Shown here piece by piece: positions 6,112 to 11,775 of a stretch of DNA of 12,870 nt. Source of the stretch: Hydrogenophilales bacterium RIFOXYD1_FULL_62_11 (GTDB lineage Bacteria > Pseudomonadota > Gammaproteobacteria > Burkholderiales > Thiobacillaceae). The notes beneath the pieces were generated by a model. That model had not been told where the DNA came from. It ran no database searches and worked only from the letters and a program-made list of their open reading frames with translations. A program made the position numbers and the translations under genes. The DNA is taken from the NCBI GenBank assembly GCA_001802655.1, contig MGZO01000119.1, positions 23,182-36,051 on the forward strand. The letters are read 5' to 3'. The stretch's first letter is position 1. The number at the start of each line of letters is the position of its first letter.

Positions 6112-7212
6112 ATGTCTGGCAGCACTCTCGGCAAGCTCTTTTGTGTCACCGTTTTTGGCGAATCGCACGGCCCTGCCATCGGCTGCGTGGTAGATGGCTG
6201 CCCCCCGGGCATGGCGCTGTGCGAAATCGATATCCAGCATGATCTCGACCGCCGCAAGCCCGGCACCTCGCGCCATGTCACCCAGCGCCGCGAATCCGAT
6301 ACGGTGGAAATCCTCTCCGGGCTGTATGAAGGCAAAACTACCGGCACGCCGATTGCGCTTCTGATTCGCAACGAAGACCAGCGCAGCAAGGATTACGGCA
6401 ACATCGGCGAGACCTTCCGCCCCGGCCACGCCGACTACACCTACACGCAAAAATACGGCTTCCGCGACCCGCGCGGCGGCGGACGTTCTTCCGCCCGGCT
6501 GACCGCGCCCATCGTCGGCGCCGGCGCCATCGCCAAGAAATGGCTGGCTGAGCACTACGGCATCGTGATTCGCGGCTACATGAGCGCGCTGGGCACGATC
6601 GACATTCCCTTCGAGTCGTGGGACGAAGTGAACAACAACGCTTTCTTCTCGCCCAATGCCGCCATCGTGCCGCAGCTCGAAGCCTACATGGACGAACTGC
6701 GCAAATCGGGCGATTCGGTCGGCGCCCGGATCAGCGTGGTGGCCGACAACGTGCCGCCGGGCTGGGGCGAGCCACTGTACGACAAACTCGATGCCGACCT
6801 CGCGCACGCGTTGATGGGCCTGAATGCGGTCAAGGGCGTGGAGATCGGTGACGGCATGGATGCCGCGCGGCAGAAAGGCACCGAGCACCGCGACGAAATC
6901 ACCCCCGAGGGGTTCCTCTCCAATCACGCCGGCGGCGTGCTCGGCGGCATCTCGTCGGGCCAGGCAGTCGTCGCCCACATTGCGATCAAGCCCACTTCGT
7001 CGCTGCGCCTGCCGGGTCGCTCGATCGACCTGCACGGCCAGCCGATCGAGGTCGTCACCCACGGTCGCCACGATCCCTGCGTCGGTATTCGCGCCACGCC
7101 GATTGCCGAAGCCCTGATGGCGATCGTGCTGATGGATCACGCGTTGCGTCACCGTGCGCAGTGCGGCCATGTGTTGCGCAGTACGCCGGTGGTGCCGGGC
7201 CAGGCCGGCTGA
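6112..7212 (+). CDS. aroC: Chorismate synthase
   Basis: A 366-aa protein, the usual chorismate synthase length. It converts 5-enolpyruvylshikimate-3-phosphate to chorismate, the last step of the shikimate pathway, using reduced FMN as a non-consumed cofactor. The N-terminus SGSTLGKLFCVTVFGESHG contains the GESHG signature with the catalytic His. Next are DLDRRKPGTSRHVTQRRE, with Arg residues binding the substrate phosphate; HADYTYTQKYGFRDPRGGGR with SSARLTA (the second signature); and GVLGGISSGQ plus RHDPCVGIRATPIAEA (the third signature, with the second catalytic His). The start at 6112 is set by homology; only a short AGG stands as Shine-Dalgarno. It is divergent from transaldolase. The phospholipase D-like gene follows after 11 bp, so the two may be co-transcribed although their functions are unrelated. 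Confidence 0.98.
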   Translation: MSGSTLGKLFCVTVFGESHGPAIGCVVDGCPPGMALCEIDIQHDLDRRKPGTSRHVTQRRESDTVEILSGLYEGKTTGTPIALLIRNEDQRSKDYGNIGETFRPGHADYTYTQKYGFRDPRGGGRSSARLTAPIVGAGAIAKKWLAEHYGIVIRGYMSALGTIDIPFESWDEVNNNAFFSPNAAIVPQLEAYMDELRKSGDSVGARISVVADNVPPGWGEPLYDKLDADLAHALMGLNAVKGVEIGDGMDAARQKGTEHRDEITPEGFLSNHAGGVLGGISSGQAVVAHIAIKPTSSLRLPGRSIDLHGQPIEVVTHGRHDPCVGIRATPIAEALMAIVLMDHALRHRAQCGHVLRSTPVVPGQAG

Positions 7213-7223
7213 GTTCACCTCCC

Positions 7224-8720
7224 ATGCTGCGCCGCTGCACGCTGCGGGTCCGGTTGTGTTTGCTGGCGCTGTTGTTGTGCGGCAGCGTCTGGCGTCCGGC
7301 CATCGCATCGATGGCTTTCATCGACGGCCAGATCGCCGCGCATCCGGGCGAGACCGGCGTGGTCGTGCTGGACACCGGCGAGGCGGCGCTGCGCGCACGT
7401 GCCTGGCTGGCCGACCACGCGCAGCGCTCGATCGAAGTGCAATACTTCATCTGGAGCAGTGACAACATCGGCATCCTCGCCACCGAAGCGCTGTTGCGTG
7501 CGGCGGAACACGGGGTGAAGGTGCGCGTCATCGTCGACGACATCCTGATCAACGCGCCCGACAAGACGCTGCTCGCGCTGGCCAGGCATCCCAACGTCGA
7601 CATCCGCATCTACAACCCCAGGCATCAGGTCGGCACGCCGTTCTACAAGCGCGCGCTCAACGTGCTGACCGATTTCCGCGGCGTCAACCAGCGCATGCAC
7701 GACAAGACCTTCATCGTTGACGGCAAGGTCGCAATCACCGGCGGCCGCAACATGGCCGACGAGTATTTCGACTACGACAGTGAGTACACCTTCCGCGACC
7801 GTGATGCGCTGCTGGTGGGCGACGCGGCACAGGCCATGCGGGCGAATTTCGATGCATTCTGGGCCAGCAGGCTCGCCGTGCCGGTGGAATCGCTCTACGA
7901 CGGCTGGGGCCTGATGCAGAAGAACGTCAAGGTCGACGCTGCCGAGGTGCAGAAGATTTACCGCGAACTGCATGCGTATGCCAACCAGCCGGAAAACTTC
8001 GCGCCGGACGTGCGCGCCGCCATCGACGCCACGCCTGCCGCGTTCGAGCGTCTGGCGCGCGAGATGGCCTGGGGCCGGGTCGACTTCATCCATGACGAAC
8101 CCGGCAAGAACGGTCGCCGCTGGACGCTGGGCGGCGGCGGCCAGAGCTCGGCTGCGCTGGCGAAGCTGGTGGCCGAGTCCACGGAATCCATCGTCATCCA
8201 GTCGCCCTACCTGGTGATGTCGGACACGGCCATGGCGCTGTTCAGGGCGGCAGTCGCACGCGGTGTCAAGGTGCGCATCCTCACCAACTCGCTCGCCTCC
8301 ACCGACAACCTGCAGGCCTTCTCCGGCTACCGCAACCAGCGCAAACAGCTGCTGAAAATGGGCCTCGACATCCGCGAATACAAGCCCGACCCCGCCAACC
8401 GCAATGCCCTGTTCTCGCGCGCCAATCCGCCTGCCGTGCCGCCGGTGTTTGCGCTGCACGCCAAGAGCATGGTGGTCGACGGAAAAATCGCTTACATCGG
8501 CACCTTCAATTTCGACCCGCGTTCAGAAAACCTCAACACCGAAGTCGGCGCGATCGTCCGCCATGCCGGACTGGCGCAGCAGCTGCTGGGGATCATGGAG
8601 GCCGACATGCGCCCGGAAAACAGCTGGCGCGCCACAGACGAACCCGACCAGTACGTGCCGTTGACCCGGCGCGGCCAGGTGCGGCTGTGGCAGCTGCTGC
8701 CGCTGAAGCCCCTGCTGTAA
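7224..8720 (+). CDS. Phospholipase D-family protein, ClsC/YmdC-like cardiolipin synthase
   Basis: A 498-aa protein with two PLD phosphotransferase domains. The HKD motifs are MHDKTFIVDG (His159, Lys161, Asp166) and LHAKSMVVDG (His412, Lys414, Asp419), each followed by the Gly-Gly/Gly-Thr and Asn residues usual for active enzymes (GGRN; GTFNFDPRSENLNTE). The segment RILTNSLASTDNLQAFSGY (351-369) is typical of the ClsC group, which makes cardiolipin from phosphatidylethanolamine and phosphatidylglycerol in E. coli. The N-terminus RRCTLRVRLCLLALLLCG with RPAIAS reads as a signal peptide or membrane anchor, with possible cleavage after Ala28. LLLC is not a good lipobox. The active site therefore probably works on the outer face of the inner membrane. 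The ATG at 7224 is chosen because it gives the signal sequence and follows the aroC stop by 11 bp; no clear Shine-Dalgarno is present, so the start is less certain than the rest. Confidence 0.92.
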   Translation: MLRRCTLRVRLCLLALLLCGSVWRPAIASMAFIDGQIAAHPGETGVVVLDTGEAALRARAWLADHAQRSIEVQYFIWSSDNIGILATEALLRAAEHGVKVRVIVDDILINAPDKTLLALARHPNVDIRIYNPRHQVGTPFYKRALNVLTDFRGVNQRMHDKTFIVDGKVAITGGRNMADEYFDYDSEYTFRDRDALLVGDAAQAMRANFDAFWASRLAVPVESLYDGWGLMQKNVKVDAAEVQKIYRELHAYANQPENFAPDVRAAIDATPAAFERLAREMAWGRVDFIHDEPGKNGRRWTLGGGGQSSAALAKLVAESTESIVIQSPYLVMSDTAMALFRAAVARGVKVRILTNSLASTDNLQAFSGYRNQRKQLLKMGLDIREYKPDPANRNALFSRANPPAVPPVFALHAKSMVVDGKIAYIGTFNFDPRSENLNTEVGAIVRHAGLAQQLLGIMEADMRPENSWRATDEPDQYVPLTRRGQVRLWQLLPLKPLL

Positions 8721-8743
8721 GCCATGCACGTGCGCCCGGGGGT

Positions 8744-8771
8744 TTGACGAATCGGCGGCGTGCGCTAGGGT
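8744..8771 (+). promoter_or_regulatory. Possible sigma-70 promoter of the cyclase gene
   Basis: TTGACG (8744-8749) and TAGGGT (8766-8771) are spaced 16 bp apart in the 80-bp gap before the cyclase. The -35 matches consensus at five of six positions; the -10 keeps the conserved first T, the A and the last T. Transcription would begin about 20-25 bp before the ATG at 8801. This suggests the cyclase is transcribed separately from aroC and the PLD gene. Confidence 0.4.
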
Positions 8772-8800
8772 TCAGATTCCTGCGCTCCGCGGACTGACCC

Positions 8801-10525
8801 ATGCGACTCCCCATCAGCCTGAAAATCTTCAGCATCACCACCGCCCTGCTGGCGCTGATGGTGGTCGTCACCTGGCTGTCGGTGCTCAACTTCCACCAGC
8901 TGAACAATCAGGTGCGCGCGCTTGCCGACTATTACCTGCCCCTGCAGCAGCAGGTGGCCAGCGTGGAAATCCTCATCCGCCAGCAGATCGTGCACATGGA
9001 GCGGGTGATGGCGGGCATGGAGGTGGCGCGCCCCGATCCCGAATTCCTCGCCAAGGAATCGAACGGCTTCGACATGCGTGGGGTCAACGCCGACCAGATC
9101 GTCGATTCCTCGCTGCGCATGCTGGGCGAAGCCGAAGCGGAGAAGGGCATCGAACTCGATCGCGTGACGCTCGCCGTGCTGGGCAAGCAGCTGCCCGCGA
9201 TCCAGACCGCACGCCAGCACTTTCACATGACCTTCCGCCTGTTCCAGATCGAGGCGCAGGAAGGCACCGCGCGCTCACAAAAAATTGTCCGCGAAACCCT
9301 GCTGCGCGAGAAGGACACCGTCGACGTCGAAATCGGCAAGACCATCGACATCCTCAACAAGCTGACCCAGGACACTGCGGTCCAGGCCAAGAAGGAGGAG
9401 AAACGCGCCACCACGCTCAACTGGATCGTCACTGCCATCGCCACCACGCTCGGACTGATCTTCGCCGGCTTCGTCACGCGCTCGCTGGTCGATCCGGTCA
9501 AGCGCCTGGTGGGCGGCACGCGCGCGGTCGAGGCCGGCGATCTCGACGTGGAAATCCTGGTGCACACCCACGACGAACTGGCCACGCTGGCCACCTCGTT
9601 CAACCACATGGTGGTCGGGCTGCGCGAGAAGGAACGCATCCGCGACACCTTCGGCCAGTACGTCGACCCGCGCATCGTGAAGAGCCTGCTGGAAAACCGC
9701 ATCCCGGCCGAACGTGGCGAGCGCCAGGTGATGACGGTGTTCTTCTCCGACCTGCAGGACTTCACCCGCCTGTGCGAGGGCCTGACGCCGGATGCCGCGG
9801 TGCGTTTCCTCAACCGTTATTTTTCGCTGATGTCCGAGGTGATCCGGACCCGGCAGGGCATCGTCGACAAGTACATCGGCGACTCGGTCATGGCGTTCTG
9901 GGGTCCGCCCTTTACCGATGCCGCCGACCACGCCACCCTGTGCTGCCTCGCCGCGCTCGAACAGATGGCCCGCATGGAAGCCTTCCGCGCCTGGCTGCCC
10001 GAGATGTTCGGCATTTCCCACGGCTTGCCCGTGGTCAACGTCCGCATGGGCATCGCCAGCGGCGACGTGACGGTGGGCAACATCGGCTCTGAAACCTCGC
10101 GCGGCTACACCGTCATCGGCGACACCGTGAACCTCGCGTCACGGCTGGAGCAGGCTAACAAGTTCTACGGCACGCGGATTCTCGTCAGCGAAGCGACGCG
10201 GAATCTGGCGGGCGACACCCTGGCCTTCCGCGAAATCGACAGCCTGCGCGTCGCCGGCAAGCAGGAAACGGTGCGGGTGTATGAATTGCTGGGGCTGGCA
10301 GCGGAGTTGAGCGAAAGCGACCGGCAGCGGGTGCAGGCCTACGAGGCCGGGCTGGCGCGCTACCGTGCGCAGGAGTGGGATGCGGCCGAAGCGGCGTTCC
10401 GTGAGTGTCTGATCATTAAACCGAAGGATCAGCCCAGCCAAGTCATGCTGGAGCGGGTTGCGGCGTTCCGGCAGACGCAGCCGGAGGCGGGGTGGGATGG
10501 GGTTTGGGTGGCACTGAGTAAGTGA
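8801..10525 (+). CDS. Membrane-bound class III adenylate cyclase with HAMP domain and C-terminal TPR-like repeat
   Basis: A 574-aa inner-membrane sensor cyclase. TM1 is about residues 8-30. A mostly helical periplasmic region of about 175 residues (32-206) looks like a four-helix-bundle sensor. TM2 is about 207-226, then a HAMP domain (about 225-280), then the catalytic domain (about 308-470). Metal-binding aspartates are Asp317 (FFSDLQDF) and Asp361 (KYIGDSVMAFWG). Lys357 and Thr437 (GYTVIGDT) sit at the purine-selecting positions, and a Lys/Thr pair is typical of class IIIb adenylate cyclases. Asn444 and Arg448 (VNLASRLE) stabilise the transition state. All catalytic positions are present, so cAMP production is expected, active as a dimer. 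Residues about 507-545 form one TPR-like helical pair (Y.AGLARYRAQEWDAAEAAF). The sensed signal is unknown and no partner lies beside it. The Shine-Dalgarno is weak. Confidence 0.93.
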   Translation: MRLPISLKIFSITTALLALMVVVTWLSVLNFHQLNNQVRALADYYLPLQQQVASVEILIRQQIVHMERVMAGMEVARPDPEFLAKESNGFDMRGVNADQIVDSSLRMLGEAEAEKGIELDRVTLAVLGKQLPAIQTARQHFHMTFRLFQIEAQEGTARSQKIVRETLLREKDTVDVEIGKTIDILNKLTQDTAVQAKKEEKRATTLNWIVTAIATTLGLIFAGFVTRSLVDPVKRLVGGTRAVEAGDLDVEILVHTHDELATLATSFNHMVVGLREKERIRDTFGQYVDPRIVKSLLENRIPAERGERQVMTVFFSDLQDFTRLCEGLTPDAAVRFLNRYFSLMSEVIRTRQGIVDKYIGDSVMAFWGPPFTDAADHATLCCLAALEQMARMEAFRAWLPEMFGISHGLPVVNVRMGIASGDVTVGNIGSETSRGYTVIGDTVNLASRLEQANKFYGTRILVSEATRNLAGDTLAFREIDSLRVAGKQETVRVYELLGLAAELSESDRQRVQAYEAGLARYRAQEWDAAEAAFRECLIIKPKDQPSQVMLERVAAFRQTQPEAGWDGVWVALSK

Positions 10526-10577
10526 AGAGTTACCTTGTTTTCTATAACGAATTGAATTCAGTGGCTGCCGAGGCGGT

Positions 10578-10593
10578 CCGTTAGAACGAACGG
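10578..10593. repeat. Small hairpin between convergent cyclase and 199-aa genes
   Basis: CCGTT (10578-10582) pairs with AACGG (10589-10593) around a 6-nt loop, directly after the stop of the minus-strand 199-aa gene. It could help termination between the convergent genes, but the stem is only 5 bp and no clean T-run follows, so it is weakly supported. Confidence 0.25.
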
Positions 10594-11193
10594 CTAGTCG
10601 CGTTTATCGGATTCAATTATTACGAGAGGCACAGCGATACTTTCTTTAAAGTCAGTACTTGCTGGATATGCTCGTACAAGCGCCCTGACGTGAAGCTTGT
10701 GCGCACCGAGTACAGTCTCGTATAGCCTTATAAAAGACCCCAATCCAGAGGTGAAGTACTCGGGCGTTGCCAGTAAAGCTAGTTTCAATCCATCCGCCCG
10801 GTGGATTCCGAAATACTTTTCAGACGCAACTATCTTTTCGTGTGTTTCAGGTGGCTCCCGGCGGCGAAGGTTGACCATAAAAACACCCATGTCGCCTTCT
10901 ACCCAGCTAACCATTGAGCGTTGCCCGACTTGAACACCTGTTGAAGGAATATCCGAAAATCCCGTTAACTTTGGCAGGATTTCCTTGAACATCGCAGCGG
11001 AAGATAGAGAGAAGGTTCTGGTTTCACCCGCGCTGATTTCCGCTGAGAAAATGGGAATGGCTGTTCCAGCTTTTTTTCCCTCAGCTTTTGTGATCTGCGT
11101 CATCGCAGGCGTTCCAGTAACAGCCTCGTAAACATCAGCAACGTAATCACGATCTAGGTAGATGAGACGATGAAGGAGGTCTAGTTCTTTCAT
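10594..11193 (-). CDS. Hypothetical protein, 199 aa, in low-GC DNA
   Basis: I cannot assign this protein to a family with confidence. It has no signal peptide or membrane segment, so it should be cytosolic. The N-terminus has a LIYLDRDYVADVYEAVTG stretch (10-27). Openings with 'YLD...V' are vaguely reminiscent of DUF6414-like accessory proteins, but this is an unverified impression. The middle is Ser/Thr/Gly-rich (30-65), with AGTAIPIFSAEISAGETRTF suggesting beta structure. Residues 85-115 (GVQVGQRSMVSW to MGVFMVNLRRRE) and the C-terminal AVPLVIIESDKRD also look like strands. It is intact and lies in a segment of about 45% GC between GC-rich neighbours. The ATG is 13 bp after the stop of the truncated antitoxin, with no good Shine-Dalgarno, so it may be read from the upstream message. 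Likely laterally acquired; function unknown. Confidence 0.75.
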   Translation of the reverse strand: MKELDLLHRLIYLDRDYVADVYEAVTGTPAMTQITKAEGKKAGTAIPIFSAEISAGETRTFSLSSAAMFKEILPKLTGFSDIPSTGVQVGQRSMVSWVEGDMGVFMVNLRRREPPETHEKIVASEKYFGIHRADGLKLALLATPEYFTSGLGSFIRLYETVLGAHKLHVRALVRAYPASTDFKESIAVPLVIIESDKRD

Positions 11194-11206
11194 GTTGCGA
11201 AATTGG

Positions 11207-11401
11207 CTAACGTAATTTAGACAGGATGTCTTTTGAACGGGCGATGTCGCACAGAGCGCGGGCGATGCCAGCGGCGTCGTCAGGAGCCTCTTTCAGCCAG
11301 GCGTCGAGATAGGCGGCCATTTCCTCGGGAGTGCGCAGCTGCTCGGCCACGTCGTAGGGCACGGTCTTGGTCTTGACGGTTGTGTGAACTGTTTTGGTCA
11401 T
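11207..11401 (-). pseudogene. Truncated HigA-like (COG3636) antitoxin, N-terminal half only
   Basis: The 64 codons read KTKTVPYDVAEQLRTPEEM (residues 10-28), then AAYLDAWLKEAPDDAAGIAR and ALCDIARSKD (to about 58). This closely matches the N-terminal half of the 'probable addiction module antidote' family (HI1420-like, COG3636). Full members are about 95-105 aa and continue, straight after '...DIARAKG', into a helix-turn-helix DNA-binding domain. Here the frame instead ends with ILSKLR and a stop at 11207. No HTH sequence follows in any frame; the next DNA is the low-GC segment with the 199-aa gene. No partner toxin (HigB/RelE-type) lies on either side. It therefore looks like a remnant cut by recombination rather than a working antitoxin. 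The start ATG at 11401 lies 17 bp after the cysteine-rich gene. It could still be translated as a short peptide of unknown effect. Confidence 0.75.
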
Positions 11402-11418
11402 TCCACGAATTCCACTTG

Positions 11419-11721
11419 TTATTCGACGACTCCCTCATCCCCATGACACGTACACCCCGGCTCCTTGCTGGTGGAGTTGTCGCAGCACACGATCTTGCCG
11501 GCGCGGCAGCCGCAGATGCCTTTGTGGGCCTTGCAGCAGGCTGTCTGGATCTGGGCGAGTTGCATGCCCTTGGCATTGGCATTCGCAATACAGGCCTCGG
11601 GTGAAATCGATGTCTGCAGCGCGGCGGCAGGCGGGGTGTCCGCGCTTGAATCGGCGGCGACCGGGAGTGCGAAGCCGGTGGCGACGAATGCAAGCGTGGC
11701 GAGCAAAGATGAGATACGCAT
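11419..11721 (-). CDS. Small secreted cysteine-rich protein
   Basis: A 100-aa protein. Residues 1-23 (RISSLLATLAFVATGFALP then VAA) form a clear Sec signal peptide with likely cleavage after VAA or nearby, followed by an Ala/Ser/Thr/Pro-rich linker (24-41). The mature C-terminal part holds nine cysteines (44, 62, 63, 70, 72, 79, 80, 90, 92) in the pattern CC-x4-HKGICGC-x6-CC ... CTCH. I recall similar CCxxHxGxCGC segments in other uncharacterised small bacterial exported proteins, but know of no assigned function. Disulfide-knotted folding or metal binding in the periplasm are both possible. The start at 11721 is chosen because AAGGAG lies 6 nt upstream and the signal peptide begins there; an upstream in-frame Met at 11754 would add 11 residues before it. 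It lies 54 bp after the MFS gene and 17 bp before the antitoxin remnant. Confidence 0.85.
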   Translation of the reverse strand: MRISSLLATLAFVATGFALPVAADSSADTPPAAALQTSISPEACIANANAKGMQLAQIQTACCKAHKGICGCRAGKIVCCDNSTSKEPGCTCHGDEGVVE

Positions 11722-11727
11722 GACAGT

Positions 11728-11733
11728 CTCCTT
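11728..11733 (-). promoter_or_regulatory. Ribosome binding site of the cysteine-rich protein
   Basis: AAGGAG on the minus strand lies 6 nt upstream of the ATG at 11721. It is the strongest Shine-Dalgarno in the window and decides the start against the upstream Met at 11754. Confidence 0.75.
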
Positions 11734-11752
11734 GGGAGAAATAGGCTGCCTC

Positions 11753-11758
11753 ACTATA
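11753..11758 (-). promoter_or_regulatory. Possible -10 element before the cysteine-rich gene
   Basis: TATAGT on the minus strand matches the sigma-70 -10 consensus at five of six positions and lies 31 nt upstream of the ATG at 11721. The spacing would allow a leader of about 25 nt with the AAGGAG site inside it. No recognisable -35 is seen, so the evidence is weak. Confidence 0.28.
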
Positions 11759-11775
11759 GCCGATCAGGCGCGGCC

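Larger units (their letters stand above)
10526..11225. other. Low-GC segment, candidate horizontally acquired DNA
   Basis: Base composition drops sharply just after the cyclase stop and recovers near 11225. Counting sampled 60-base lines gives 26/60 GC at 10621-10680 and 28/60 at 10801-10860, against 38/60 at 9601-9660 within the cyclase. The segment contains one gene (10594-11193) and ends inside the truncated antitoxin gene. No transposase, integrase, flanking direct repeat or attC-like fold was recognised. The boundaries are approximate. Confidence 0.6.

Noticed and set aside
5955..6389. Longer transaldolase start running antisense into aroC.
   Set aside because: The ATG at 5954 has a proper Shine-Dalgarno and immediate family homology. 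The extension is antisense to aroC and its upstream region.
5668..7308. Very long minus-strand open frame (546 codons) opposite aroC.
   Set aside because: It is antisense to a clear chorismate synthase gene, has low-complexity Ala/Arg/Gly-rich content with no recognisable domain, and is typical of shadow frames in GC-rich DNA. The same holds for the 414-codon frame opposite the PLD gene (7215-8459).
7224..7310. Lipoprotein reading of the PLD-family N-terminus (Cys19 in LLLC).
   Set aside because: The residue before the cysteine is Leu rather than Gly/Ala/Ser, so the lipobox is poor. A standard signal peptide or anchor fits better.
10550..10618. 8-bp inverted repeat AATTGAAT/ATTCAATT (10550-10557 and 10611-10618) near the low-GC edge, possibly mobile-element ends.
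   Set aside because: It is short, AT-rich and expected by chance in this composition. It encloses only 53 bp, straddles the end of the 199-aa gene, and has no matching copy at the other boundary.
10526..11210. Integron-cassette reading of the 199-aa gene: GTTAGCC lies just upstream of its ATG and TTCTAAC just after its stop on the minus strand.
   Set aside because: Both cores miss the GTTRRRY/RYYYAAC consensus by a base. The candidate distal core (GTTATAG) misses by two or more, and the intervening sequence lacks the inner paired arms of an attC site. No integrase gene is present.
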